Position numbers and translations under genes: made by a program. A model generated the notes under the pieces. The model did no database searches, was not told the DNA's origin, and worked only from the letters and a program-made list of their open reading frames with translations. Positions 41,145-51,800 of a DNA stretch of 64,000 nt are shown here, one piece after another; position 1 is the first letter of the stretch, and every line of letters starts with the position of its first letter. The stretch covers positions 1,488,001 through 1,552,000 of the forward strand of contig JAPNXP010000009.1 of assembly GCA_028753945.1 (NCBI GenBank), written 5' to 3'. The DNA is from Hexactinellida sp. DTS-2022. Its lineage: Eukaryota > Porifera > Hexactinellida.

Positions 41145-41314
41145 TATAATAGTGTACATATATTAGTATTTACGAGAACGAATAAAAAGTATCTTATCAG
41201 GAAATTTTATTTCCTTTAATTTGACATATTCATCGATTAATATTCATAACCAGTTTATGGCTTTAATCTCCTTTCAGCAATTAACTGTATCTAATATTTA
41301 TAGTGTGTATACTA

Positions 41315-41611
41315 CATGGTTCCGCAAACTTTCATTTATATCAGGCCACATAATCTTAACAAAATGTTCCTCAGGCCGCAAACAATATCGAGAATTTTTC
41401 GAAATTTATAACAAAACTATTATGTTGTTGTAATACTAGAACTATACTAATTTATAAGCAAAAAGTGCATAAAGGACTCTAGTCAAAAGGTAATACAGTT
41501 AGAAATGTCTCTCAGGCCACACATGATAAAAATTTCCATTGGGATACCAGGCCATACATAAGGTTGTTTCAGGCCGCATGCGGCCTGAAAAACCTGGTTT
41601 GCGGAACCCTG
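41315..41611. mobile_element. 297-bp hAT-type element with 8-bp target duplication
   Basis: Ends CATGGTTCCGCAAAC and, reverse complemented, CAGGGTTCCGCAAAC. Exact 8-bp duplication GTATACTA at 41307-41314 and 41612-41619. Inside, the motif CAGGCC recurs at least five times (as TCAGGCCACA, TCAGGCCGCA and CCAGGCCATA), including one palindrome TCAGGCCGCATGCGGCCTGA. Such subterminal repeats are typical transposase-binding sites. Confidence 0.93.
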
Positions 41612-41963
41612 GTATACTAGTTATATTATATTATAATCAAGACGATCACGGGACTTTAACTGATTACAATCACATAAGTAATCATTTGAAATAGGAATAA
41701 TTAATGGATACAAATATACAAAATAAATATACGATAATATACAAAGGTTATTAATCAGCTGTACACAATAAATTGAACAATAAATGATTTAATAAAATCC
41801 AAATTAGGTTGGAAATACCGACCTATGAGTTAATTCCGTCACTCGACTCGCTAAGTAACAAATTAAGGGTATACTTAGGTAAAAGTAGATACAGTTAAAA
41901 GGGACTTTTACTGTGAATAATAAATGCGAAGTGAGAGAGGAACTGTAGCACTAGCATACATCA

Positions 41964-44765
41964 TTAACAATTAGAATTAGACTCCTTGCTAATGGCTTTC
42001 GTGATTGCACTAATCCACGTGTCATACTCCTCTTCGTTATCACAGCGTATCTCTACACTGTCCCTCGTGCTGACCCCGTCAGGAGAGTCCGGGGCGTCCG
42101 CGCCGAGTTTGAACTTTAGTTTATCTTTCTCTTCCTCTGCGGTGGCCAGTGCGTAGGTGGGTAGGTAGAGCGTGTTGGTTGGCTTGATATCCTCGTGGGC
42201 ATTGAACACGTAGAGATTGAAGTCGCTCTTCAGCAACATCCACTTCTTCTCAAAGTTCCATTTCACCCTCAGCTTGACATATCCCTGGTGCACAGTGTCA
42301 TCCACTAGAGTAGTTGCCAGATCGTTATCTTCCGTCTCATCAAAGGATCTCTCCAACTGACTCAGGGGGCTTTCGGTCGGCTCGTACTCCGAGATTCTCC
42401 TTTCGTCTGCCACCATTTCTGCCACTTTGAATCTGGCCGCACACTTGTTGCAGACCCTGTCCTCGCGACTGAGGTACGGCAGGAACACGCGCTGCTTGGA
42501 GCAGCCGGAGCAGATTATCTCGCCGCAGCCCCTGCAGTGGTGTCTGCGGCGCATCATGCTGAACGCCTCCGCGCAGTCCATGCACATCGTCACGGAGTTG
42601 TCCTGCAGCCAGAGCGGGGCCTTCAGACCGAAGCTCAGCTTCTCGTCCGGGTCCTCGCCGACCGAGCACTCTCCGGCCGTGGAGGCGGAGGAGCTGAACT
42701 TCTTCCTGGAGTCGCGGTTCTCCTTGATGCGGCCGATCGCGTTCCGCAGGTCCCGGATCCAGTCCTCCTTGTCCTCCAGAGAGGCGGCCGAGACCGTGAG
42801 GGACCGACTCACGGAGAATATGTTAAAGCTGTTCGGGAACGGCTGGATGACCGGCTCCTCGATGCTCATGGAGTAGAGCTCCATTTCGTCGCGCACCTTG
42901 TAGAAGCTGCCGAAGGGCAGCGTGTGCAGGAGCACATCCGAGAAGAGGAAGAACATTCTCTGCTGGAGACTTCGTCTGCTCACCTTTCCCAGGGAGCCGC
43001 GCTTAATGAACAGTCTGTGCGGCTGTATCAGCTCTCCCGAGTAGTCAGTGAGAGAGCGCTGTATGCAGAGCAACTCGTTAAAGTTCTCCATGTGCTTGAT
43101 CTTTGAGTTGGCGTGGTTGGCAGCCTCGGATATGATCTTAAGCGCGCTCTCGGTCTCCTTCCTGTCGGGTGCCTCCTCTGGCAGCCGCTTCAGGTAGTCC
43201 TCGAAGAGCAGCTTGTACCGCGTCAGTCGCTGCACGGGCTCCAGCATGAAGTGCGAGATCTTGAGGTTCTCGCAGCGCGGGTCCCTCTCGAACTCCTGCA
43301 CCAGGGCAGCGAACCGCTTCTCCCGACTCAGACAGTCGTTGAGTATCGAGTTAGCCGCGTCGAAGTTCGCCACGTAGTCCGAGTACAGCTTGAGGAAGGG
43401 CGCAATCCGGATCATGATGTCGCCGAGACGCGGGTCCTCGTCCCAGCTCCTGAGGCGGCTCCGCAGCTGCTCCAGGAGCGTCTGGTTCAGCTGGTGGATC
43501 TGGTGCACATTCGAGAATATCTGCTTAACCGCGAGCTCGGTGAGCACCGGTTTATCTCGCTGCTGCTCGTTAGCGCTGACAATAACGTTTCTGAACTTGA
43601 CATTTATCAGCTCCAGCCTCTCGACGTACCGCTCCTCGGTCTCCAGGAGCTCCATCGCAATCTGCTTCTTCCTCTCCAGGGGCGGGTCGGCCGCCTCGTC
43701 CACCAGGAAGGAGTCCTGCGTCGAGTCCCTGGTGCCCGAGCAGCGCTGGCTGAAGAGGGCCCGCTTCTCGGCCGCGGGGTCCGTCTGGAGGAGGGGGGCG
43801 GATATGGCGATCGGGGGAGACACCGTGGGGACGCAGAGAAGCGAGTTCCTGCTCCTCCGGTTCATGAGGCTCTTGGCCCGCTTCATAGGCTGGCTCTCCT
43901 GCGAGAGGGTGGGGCTCTTCTGGCGAGCGAGAGAATCTGAGCGGAAAATCTTATTAAACATACCACAACAGGAGACTCGAGTAACACAGTTTATTAGTAT
44001 TGAATCTGTAAACTTAAAATATACAATTTTTGTATAGATACTATGTTGGAATATGTACATACTCTTTCGCTGCAAAATTACCACTTTGACCGACTTACTG
44101 GAAATATTACTTAATTCCGAGTATAATGTTATTAGTTCATTATAATTTAACTGATACAACTATCTAATTGTTTTATCGCTGACCAATCTTACAAGACAAC
44201 CAATATCGCACTAGGTAGGTGATTAAACCATTAATTGGACAGATTTAAAATACCCAATCAAGTATTCTATAAGTACATAACTACGTGAATACCAATTGAA
44301 TAGAGTATAGGTACCTTTCTCATCTGGCATAGTTTCATCCTCGTTGTCGTTAGTAACATCGTCTCTGTCTGTGCAGTTAGTCGGGCTAGTGGGGGGTTCG
44401 GTGGGAGACAGGGGGATAGTGGACGCGGGAGGGGGGGCAGGGGCATCCGTTGGTACATGGTTAGACGAGTCCTCATTCTCTCCAGGTAACTCGGGAATTC
44501 GTATCTGTGAGGGAAGCCGGGAGTCGATAACGGAGTGATGATTGGGAGAATTGTACTGTTTGTGGAATAACTCCTTCTGTCGCATATAGCAGACATGCGT
44601 GCCTAGGGACTTCCCCTCAGTGTCAGGAAGTCCTGTTTGGAAGTTTGGGACGCTGTTCATGCGTCTGGGCTTAGGCTTCGGTTTGGGAGCGATGGGAGGT
44701 TGAATGGTAGGTGTCGAGTCATTTACGGAGGCATTCTTTATTGGGGAAATACGAAACACAGACAT
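41964..44765 (-). CDS. FGD-type RhoGEF (DH-PH-FYVE-PH), two exons
   Basis: Join of 44765-44315 and 43936-41964 (807 residues). Exon 1 encodes a proline-rich leader (PPIAPKPKPKPRRMNS) and ends MPDEK at an AAAG|GTACCT donor. Exon 2 starts after TTCCGCTCAG, giving DSLARQKSP in frame; two other AG sites lie further upstream in the intron. Domains: DH (about 195-390, LLETEERYVERLELI, PVQRLTRYKLLFEDYL), PH (about 410-520), FYVE zinc finger (WLQD, RRRHHCRGCGEIIC, RVCNKC), and a second PH at the C-terminus. This matches FGD proteins, which activate Cdc42 at PI3P-bearing or actin-rich membranes. Which FGD paralogue it is cannot be said. Confidence 0.92.
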
Positions 44766-45930
44766 TGTCTAAAATAGAGAGCAAAAAACAAATTATGATT
44801 GATTTTGCTAGCGAAAAGCCTATGTAGATTCGAGTAATGTAGCAGAGCAAAGAAACTAGCATAGTGGAAGCCTTCAGCTGTCTAATGCAGCATAGTTGGC
44901 TTGTGTTTGATCCCATGAAAAACTGCTAGGAATTCTGCCCAAGCGATTCAATGCAGAAATCCTCACTGGCTTCAACAATTATGAACTAACTCGCACGAAA
45001 AATTACAGATGACCAATTATTAAATTATAATATATTCATATCAGAATCTCAACAGTGGATCGTTTTCTTGACCTCTAATAGACAAATTCAGCAGTATACA
45101 AATTAAAATATCTCATAAATATGATCACATACACCAACACGCTACTCTTGCTAAGAATCTCAGTCAGGGCAGCACTTATCCACTTCGTAGATGGTCACCA
45201 AATATGGCGTGACGATACGAAAGTAGAATTAATTGGTTTATATAACTATAAACTAATTAAATAATGAATTACTAATGACATTGCAAACAACGCAAAAGGG
45301 GCGGTCGATATACATTTACGGTAATTAACGTTGTTCGTGGGCGAAGCATCGAATATTCAAATACAAATTCAAGACATTATTATTTTAATCTACTTTATAT
45401 GCAACAATTTTATCAATGGATTTTAACCGAAACTCTCCTGTTTTCTTGGTTTGGAAACACATAACTTTTGTTTTTACAACTATCCTATGACCAATTTCTC
45501 GGGTTTCACAGCATTCGTGCATCACATTCAAAATATGGTCATTCCAATTGTAGAGGAGACCACCGTACCATTATACAGCACCTGCTTATTATATCCCAAC
45601 TATATTGTACTTCTATATTGATATTAATTATTCAGGAGACTGTAATTGCAAAGATAAAGTTGGTAACCAATGTTAGTATGGTGTGCTACAAGCCTATAAC
45701 AAGAATATAATAGTGCTACAGCAAATGTAAACCAGTTTAATTTATTTAAAGCAGGTACGTACCTGCAAAATATAATCAGTTTGTCATAAGGATATTTAGG
45801 CTTCTCTTCTTTCTCAAATAAATTTGTGCCCAGCTGCTCTACTCTTCATTCTGTTAATATAATGCGTAATCAATTATAACAAACACTAATATATTTGTCA
45901 AATAGACAACTAATATAAATATAAACAGAT
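44766..45930. other. Intergenic, FGD-like to GALK2
   Basis: About 1.16 kb, AT-rich. Should contain the FGD-like promoter (minus-strand start at 44765) and the GALK2 3' region. I find no transposon ends, RNA gene or credible reading frame. Confidence 0.5.
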
Positions 45931-47253
45931 CTAATTTAACTTAAGCACCGTAGCTCCACTACTAGGTACGGTTACAAACATACCTTCTCCCTCCATTCCC
46001 TCTCTTTCTCCTATAAAGAATTGTTCTTTGATTTGCTTCATCACCTCCCCCGCTAGTTTCTGCTCTACCATCACCACTGCACAACCGCCCCAACCGGCGC
46101 CAGTGAGTCGGGCCCCTAGCGCCCCAGCTCTGCCACTTATCTCGCAAATGCTGTCCAGCTCTTTACAGCTGCATGCGTAGTCGTCTCGACAGCTGCGATG
46201 GCTCTCTGTCATCAGAGCTCCCAGCTGGGCCACGTCTCCTGACCGACAAATCTCCGCAAACATACGCACCATGTTTGCTTCTGAGTAGACGTGTTTTGCT
46301 CGCTGGTGGAGAAGAAAGGAAGAATTGTCCTTCGTTTTAGCGCCCAGAGATAGCTTAACAAATTCCTCATCATTTGTTTCTAATAAGACGAGTACCTCCT
46401 CCCGAGAGAATGGCTCCTTGTGCAGCTTAGCAGCAACCAGCTTAACCATCTCAGCCAGGGACAGCTGGAGTCGCCCCTGCACCTGCGACAGCGTCCGTAT
46501 CTCCCTCCAATCCAGGCCGAGCAGCTTCGATAAGAGCTGAGCGGCGACTCGACACTCAGCAACGCGCGTGTTGAACTCGTTGCCCACAGCCTTGTTAGAC
46601 TCGACACAGCTGTTAACTACAATAAAGCTGATGCCTTTCGGTAGCTCTACGGGCTCTAGTTTCAGTGGATTGAATTGGATATGCATTGCCTTGTTCTCAA
46701 TTGCTAACAGAGAAATGGCCTGGTCCATCCCGCCACCTTCAGTCCCAATGTAGCGTTCCGATCTAGCGCATATCTTCGCTAGGTCCTGGTTACTAAGTCC
46801 GCACTCTAGCACGGCATTAACCGCAAGTGCGGCACAGCACACGAGCGCAGACGAGCTGGAGAGGCCAGCGCCCGGCGGAATGGAGCCAGACACAAACAAA
46901 TTCAGACCTGCGAGCTCTGCTTCTGGCGGCAGCTGCTCAAGCACACCTTTTATGCCACACAGCAGGTAGTTATACCAGCTGACTCCATCAATAGCTATTT
47001 CGCTAGAGGGGCCCATCTTGCCTCCGAATGGTTGATATTTATCTGCCTGAGAGTTGTGTATTTTTAATTCTCCGTTGCTGTTACGACCTGCGACAATAGC
47101 TATTGTGTTCTCAATGGCTATGGGAAGCACGCCATAGCCGCAGTAGTCTATGTGCTCACCGATAATGTTAACTCTACCTGGCGCTCTAGCTAAACACTCA
47201 GGCTTAGATGCGAACAGCTGTTCGTAGGATTTGACCATAGAATTGTCTTCCAT
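45931..47253 (-). CDS. GALK2: N-acetylgalactosamine kinase (GALK2-type)
   Basis: A 440-residue GHMP-family sugar kinase. Motifs in order: galactokinase signature GRVNIIGEHIDYCGYGVLP (about 27-45), ATP loop GSIPPGAGLSSSSALV (about 126-141), SERYIGTEGGGMDQAISL with the catalytic aspartate, and LTGAGWGGCAVVMVE near the C-terminus. DYCGYGVLP, SCRDDYACSC and RAKHVYSEA are features of GALK2 rather than GALK1, so GalNAc is the likely substrate. Length fits (human about 458). Single exon; ATG at 47253. Confidence 0.95.
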   Translation of the reverse strand: MEDNSMVKSYEQLFASKPECLARAPGRVNIIGEHIDYCGYGVLPIAIENTIAIVAGRNSNGELKIHNSQADKYQPFGGKMGPSSEIAIDGVSWYNYLLCGIKGVLEQLPPEAELAGLNLFVSGSIPPGAGLSSSSALVCCAALAVNAVLECGLSNQDLAKICARSERYIGTEGGGMDQAISLLAIENKAMHIQFNPLKLEPVELPKGISFIVVNSCVESNKAVGNEFNTRVAECRVAAQLLSKLLGLDWREIRTLSQVQGRLQLSLAEMVKLVAAKLHKEPFSREEVLVLLETNDEEFVKLSLGAKTKDNSSFLLHQRAKHVYSEANMVRMFAEICRSGDVAQLGALMTESHRSCRDDYACSCKELDSICEISGRAGALGARLTGAGWGGCAVVMVEQKLAGEVMKQIKEQFFIGEREGMEGEGMFVTVPSSGATVLKLN

Positions 47254-47478
47254 TAATGCTGGTTATATTGAGATTGTTAACCGTAGTACTCCATCATTAT
47301 TAAATTAAATTCAATTAATTTAAAATGTACTTAATTCCTGGAAACAACATTCTTATGACTGTTTGTATACATGTCTATATGTTTTCAATACGAATTGCAA
47401 AGAAATCATCCTGATTTATAAGGATACACTCACTACATACAGGATTTGTTAATTGCTAAGAGTTGTCTAAATGCTGGG

Positions 47479-47611
47479 CTTAATTTAGGGGATGGCGAGG
47501 GATGGCTTGCCATCCCTTGCACCCCTACCTTACAGCGTGCTTCCGCGCGCGGTCATATCCTCGCCATCCCTTATTCCTGAAAACCATAATTTTGCTATCC
47601 CCTAAGTTAAT
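47479..47611. mobile_element. Short inverted-end element with internal hairpin
   Basis: The left end GCTTAATTTAGGGGATGGC pairs imperfectly with the right end GCTATCCCCTAAGTTAATG. A 9-bp stem (AGGGATGGC-tt-GCCATCCCT, 47498-47517) lies inside. Non-coding; family not assigned. Confidence 0.6.
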
Positions 47612-47714
47612 GTCTAAATAGGAGCCTGAAATGGATTTCTATTTTTAAATATTAATAACAAAAGAAATGTAGAATAATTCAGGAGCTAGTGTATTCTTCA
47701 AAGGGTATTAATAG

Positions 47715-47890
47715 TAGGGCTGAAACGAATATTCGAAATGTAACAAACGAACCTTACTCTAAACGAACGAATATTAGAATATTTCGTTCGTTCGTTATTT
47801 CGTTCGTTATTTCGTTTCGTTCGTTCGTTCGTTCCAATCTAAATATTTCGAACAATTATTCGAATATTCGGTATATTCGTTTCAGCCCTA
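47715..47890. mobile_element. 176-bp hAT-like MITE with TTCG-rich core
   Basis: Ends TAGGGCTGAAACGAATATTC and, reverse complemented, TAGGGCTGAAACGAATATAC. Flanks ATTAATAG and ATTAATTT fit an eroded 8-bp duplication. The centre is a string of TTCG/ATTTCG repeats that continue the terminal motif. Confidence 0.82.
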
Positions 47891-47970
47891 ATTAATTTAA
47901 TACAGCATATTATTATTATGGGGTACGATCATTCCTACTTTAATACCTAGAAGTGAGTGACTGAGCCAGA

Positions 47971-48505
47971 CATGGGGTCAAGCCTTTTCAAAAGGGCTTA
48001 AGTCCAAGCCCATCCCTAATCAGAAGGGCTTAAGCCCAAGCCCTTTTCGAAAAATGGCTTAAGTCCAAGCTCAAGCCCTTAATAAAGGGCTTAAGTCCGG
48101 ACTTAAGTCTTTTACTCTAATTATTTAGAAATCCATACCGTATTTTATTGAAGAAATTACTTATATAGAGCTGAGCTTTGTAGAGTTCAGTTTTTCACTA
48201 TGTGTATTCATGCACTGAGAAAGGTCAGTTTTTTTCCAGAGTTCGAAATTGACCTTTAGAAAGTAAGCCTGGGCTTTTAGTATGGGATAAAATCTGAACT
48301 CTACAAAGCTCAGCTCTATATAAGGATTCCCATAAATAAGTGCCTTGAAAAGAGCTTGAAAAAGGGCTTGAAAGTTGAAGCTCATCTATAAAGGGCTTAA
48401 GTCCAAGTCCGGACTTAAGCCTTTATTAAAGGAGGACTTAAGTCTGGATTTAAGCCCTCTCAAAAATGGGCTTAAGCCATTTGGGGCTTGGCCCCATGCC
48501 GGCTA
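47971..48505. repeat. GGGCTTAAG-rich element with inverted ends
   Basis: Ends CATGGGGTCAAGCC and, reverse complemented, CATGGGGCCAAGCC. Inside, GGCTTAAG and its complement recur more than ten times on both strands, so the whole element can fold on itself. A separate MITE (48160-48324) is nested in it. Confidence 0.8.
48160..48324. mobile_element. 165-bp nested MITE with perfect 31-bp inverted ends
   Basis: Arms 48160-48190 and 48294-48324 are exact complements (start CTTATATAGAGCTGAGC). A 103-base middle has no coding capacity. The perfect arms inside a decayed host repeat mean that it arrived recently. Confidence 0.92.
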
Positions 48506-48858
48506 GAACTAATGTGACCTTTAAACTTGGCCAAAATAAATATCCCATTCTCCACAAAATAATTGTTTCAGAAACTTTAATTAGCCCCCCCCCAAAGATT
48601 TACAATTAAAATCTATTTTACCAATTCTAGTAAATCTGGGAAAAAAATCAACACAAGTTATGGCTTCAATAAATAGTTGTATATTTAAACCACCACACAC
48701 ATACAAGAAAAACCTGAGCTCCTCAATATTTACATCAACACTTATTGTGTACTAATTAGCTATGAACATCAATTAAAATTGTACAAATTAAAAAGGAAGT
48801 AATGGAGTGTACTTTGAATGTAGTGGAAAAGCAAACTCCATCAGGAGAACTGTATTTG
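48506..48858. other. 3' flank of the kinesin gene
   Basis: AT-rich, likely 3' UTR and spacer. Nothing else seen. Confidence 0.5.
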
Positions 48859-51800
48859 TTAGATTATATTGCTGCTGCTATTGTTTCTACTCATGCCCTT
48901 TTTTGAGACTAGCGCTCCTGATGTGAGAGGGTCCAAGGCATTTATCCAACTATCGAAATCTTGTGTTTTGCAGAGGAATCCGCGGTATTTGGTGCAGAGA
49001 GAGAAGACTGAGGCGCCAGTTTGTGCGTCCAGCTGGTCCTGGTTGAACTGAAGCTTTGCGGTGGCTAGATTAATGAAGTCTCGCTCAATAGGATCCTTGT
49101 CGTTGTAGTATAGGTATATGTAGGGACGCTTGAGGACAGCGTAGAACTTCCGCCAGAGACCTTCGTACTCGGAGAGTTGTATGTACCCGCGTTTTACAGA
49201 CTGAGTGGACTTCTTGTGCGAGATGTCGTGGACAAGTGGCACGCAGCGACGCTGGGGAGTCTCGACTCTGTTCTTTAATGAGTTGTGCTGTTTGAGCACA
49301 TCCTCCTCTGTTAGGTTCTCCTGGAGGAAGTGGCTGATATGGAACCTCCAGAGGTAGAGGCATTTGTGGAGCAGGTCATCGTCCGACTGACTTATTGTTA
49401 TCTTGTCTCGAGTGGGATCAACTTTCTCGCGAATGGACAGCACGTGCTTCGCCCTCTCCACCTGCTCGATCTCTCTCAGCCGTCTCACCTGGTTCTGGTG
49501 TTCGTAGATCAGAGAGATGCCTCTGGGCTGCCAGCCCTTCAGGTTCTCTTCTCCCCGCACATACACGGACTGATTGTCGAATATCGCAGTCCTCTTTCGC
49601 GCGTTGCCCTCAGTGGTTCTCTTAAGATCCACCTCGTACAGGCCCACCACGCAGTTGTTCTCGGGGCGGTGCTGAGAGGGGAACAGCATGTCCCAGAACC
49701 GGGAGCCGCCCCTCTGCTGCTGGCGAGTGGTGATCTGGAGACTGAAGTTAATCGTGAAGCAGGCGGGCTGGGTGCAGTTCTCCATCTCCAGGTACACAGA
49801 CATGGTGGAGTGCACGAGGAAGCTGGAGGGAGTTATCATGTTCAGAAGCTTCGTGTGGTGCAGCGAGGTGTCCCAGGCGGCTTGGATGCGAAACACAGTT
49901 CGACTGTCGTTACTCAGGTCTATAAAATCAGCTGATGAGACGTTGAGTGTTAGAGAGGAGTCCTCGTCCTCCGAAGTTGGCTTCAGCTGGTTGCGTATCC
50001 TCCCAACTACAACTTCTTTAACCTAAACAAATATAATATATTAATGCCTCTCTAACATGAGATTTAGCTTTAACTAAGTTAATTATTAAACTTCGAACTA
50101 GTAGACCATGAGTAGACTCACCTTCTTCATTTTCAGTTCAATATTGCTATCATACACGAAAGACAGCACCAGTCGCCGCTGCAGGCCCTGTTGCAGCAGA
50201 AAGAAGCTCCCGTTGGTCTCCCGCACGTGCGTGACTGGCACCGGGATGTAGTCCCCCTGGGGGTTCAGCTCGCAGATCTGTAGATTCATGATGACGTCGT
50301 ATTTAGCCAACGCCTGGGCAGAGGTGAGGCTCTGGTAAGGAACCGCTAGGCCGGGCCTGGCGGGAGCGGGGGACTTGACTGGGGGGATTGTGTCGCTCAT
50401 ACGCCTATCCCCTTGGTAGTCGTACTCGGAGGAGGTGCTCTCGAAGTGCAGTGGGTGCTGCTCGTAATGTCCGAACACTTCAATCATGAACCCCCGCGTT
50501 TTGATGTATTCCAGGAATGGGAGAGTGATCTGCGGAAATGCATTAATTAATTACAGCTTTACTCAGACATGCGATATTAATCGGTTGGACAGTACTCACC
50601 TTAATCCTGTATACGTGCAAGTGGTTGACTTCACAGCTTTCTCCATCGTTAGCGTATATGTTGGAGGAGTAAGGGTCCTGATTCTCGTACAGGAATCTGT
50701 TCTGAAGCAGAATGTTAGCGCAGTTCTTGTCCAGGTTCCTAACTCTGAGTATCTTGACCTTAACCTTGACATACTTCCCTATCTTTAGGTGCGGAGCGGA
50801 TATCCTGCTGGGCTCGAAGAAGGAGGAGGTCTCCGAATAGTAGTCGGAGGAGGACATCGTCTCTGAGCCCTCCCTGGGGTCCTCAAAGGCGTGTGGGTCC
50901 GGGAGAGAGGGTCCCTCTTTCAAGAAGCTGCCTGGCGGCTGTACTCGAGTGGGAGATACCAAGTCGTTTATGTTAATCGAGAGCCCTGGCTTGGGCCTGT
51001 CCTCGTTCATCGGAGTAGGGTCGGTGTCTGGATAGTCCGCGCTGTCCTTGTTGGGCTGTGAGGGTGTGAGCAGGGTGTGCAAGTGCCCCAGAGGGTGTCC
51101 CTCGAAAGGAGGATCCACTTCTGCTGCTGGCTCTACAAGGGGATCAGATAAATGTATTGCAATGCGAATATAAATTGGAACTTTAAAATGGATTGAAACT
51201 AACCAGGTACGTCATTGAGAATATCCTCCATAGAGGAACTGAAGACCTTTTTCTTTGCAACTTCCTCTGAGCGGACAGATCCCCTGCTGCCGCTCTCGCT
51301 GTTGGAGAACCGATCTTCCTCTCTCAGACTCAGCTGCCGAATTTCGCGAGCTGAAGCGGTGAGTCTAAGCGAACTGTCTGGGAGAAACAAGTGGGATTTG
51401 CCGTTTAATTCCAGCGGACAGATAACGAGATCTGACGGACTGGGTCCGTGGTCGCTGGACTTATAACGGCCGATACGCTTCTTGTGTGGAGAGTGCGTGT
51501 GATCCCTCTGGGACTGCGAATGGGATCTGCCTAGGAACTTAGGGGAGGCGCTGATCTTCCTGGGTCGCTCGATTAGCTCGGTCAGCTTCTCATCTCCGAG
51601 ATAGCACTGCGCGATTAGGTCATTCTGTCTGTACGGGTACACTGGGATGTCTTTGGGATACCAGGCGGAGTCTGTCTTCTCGAAAGCCACCGTTGTAGCC
51701 TTGCTGTCCTTAGCCTGAAGAATAAGAAATATATAAATGAGCTCATAACTCGTGCTTAGCATTCTTAGCAAACTCACGTCTTCGTCGTCATCTACGCAGA

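Noticed and set aside
42537-43940. Long plus-strand frames opposite the FGD-like gene
   Set aside because: Shadow frames of the GC-biased minus-strand exon. The minus strand shows DH, PH and FYVE motifs in order.
43937-44159. Extending the FGD-like exon 2 upstream to an in-frame ATG at 44159
   Set aside because: The added 74 residues are AT-rich and featureless, while splicing at TTCCGCTCAG joins in frame to a proline-rich exon that starts at a good ATG (44765).
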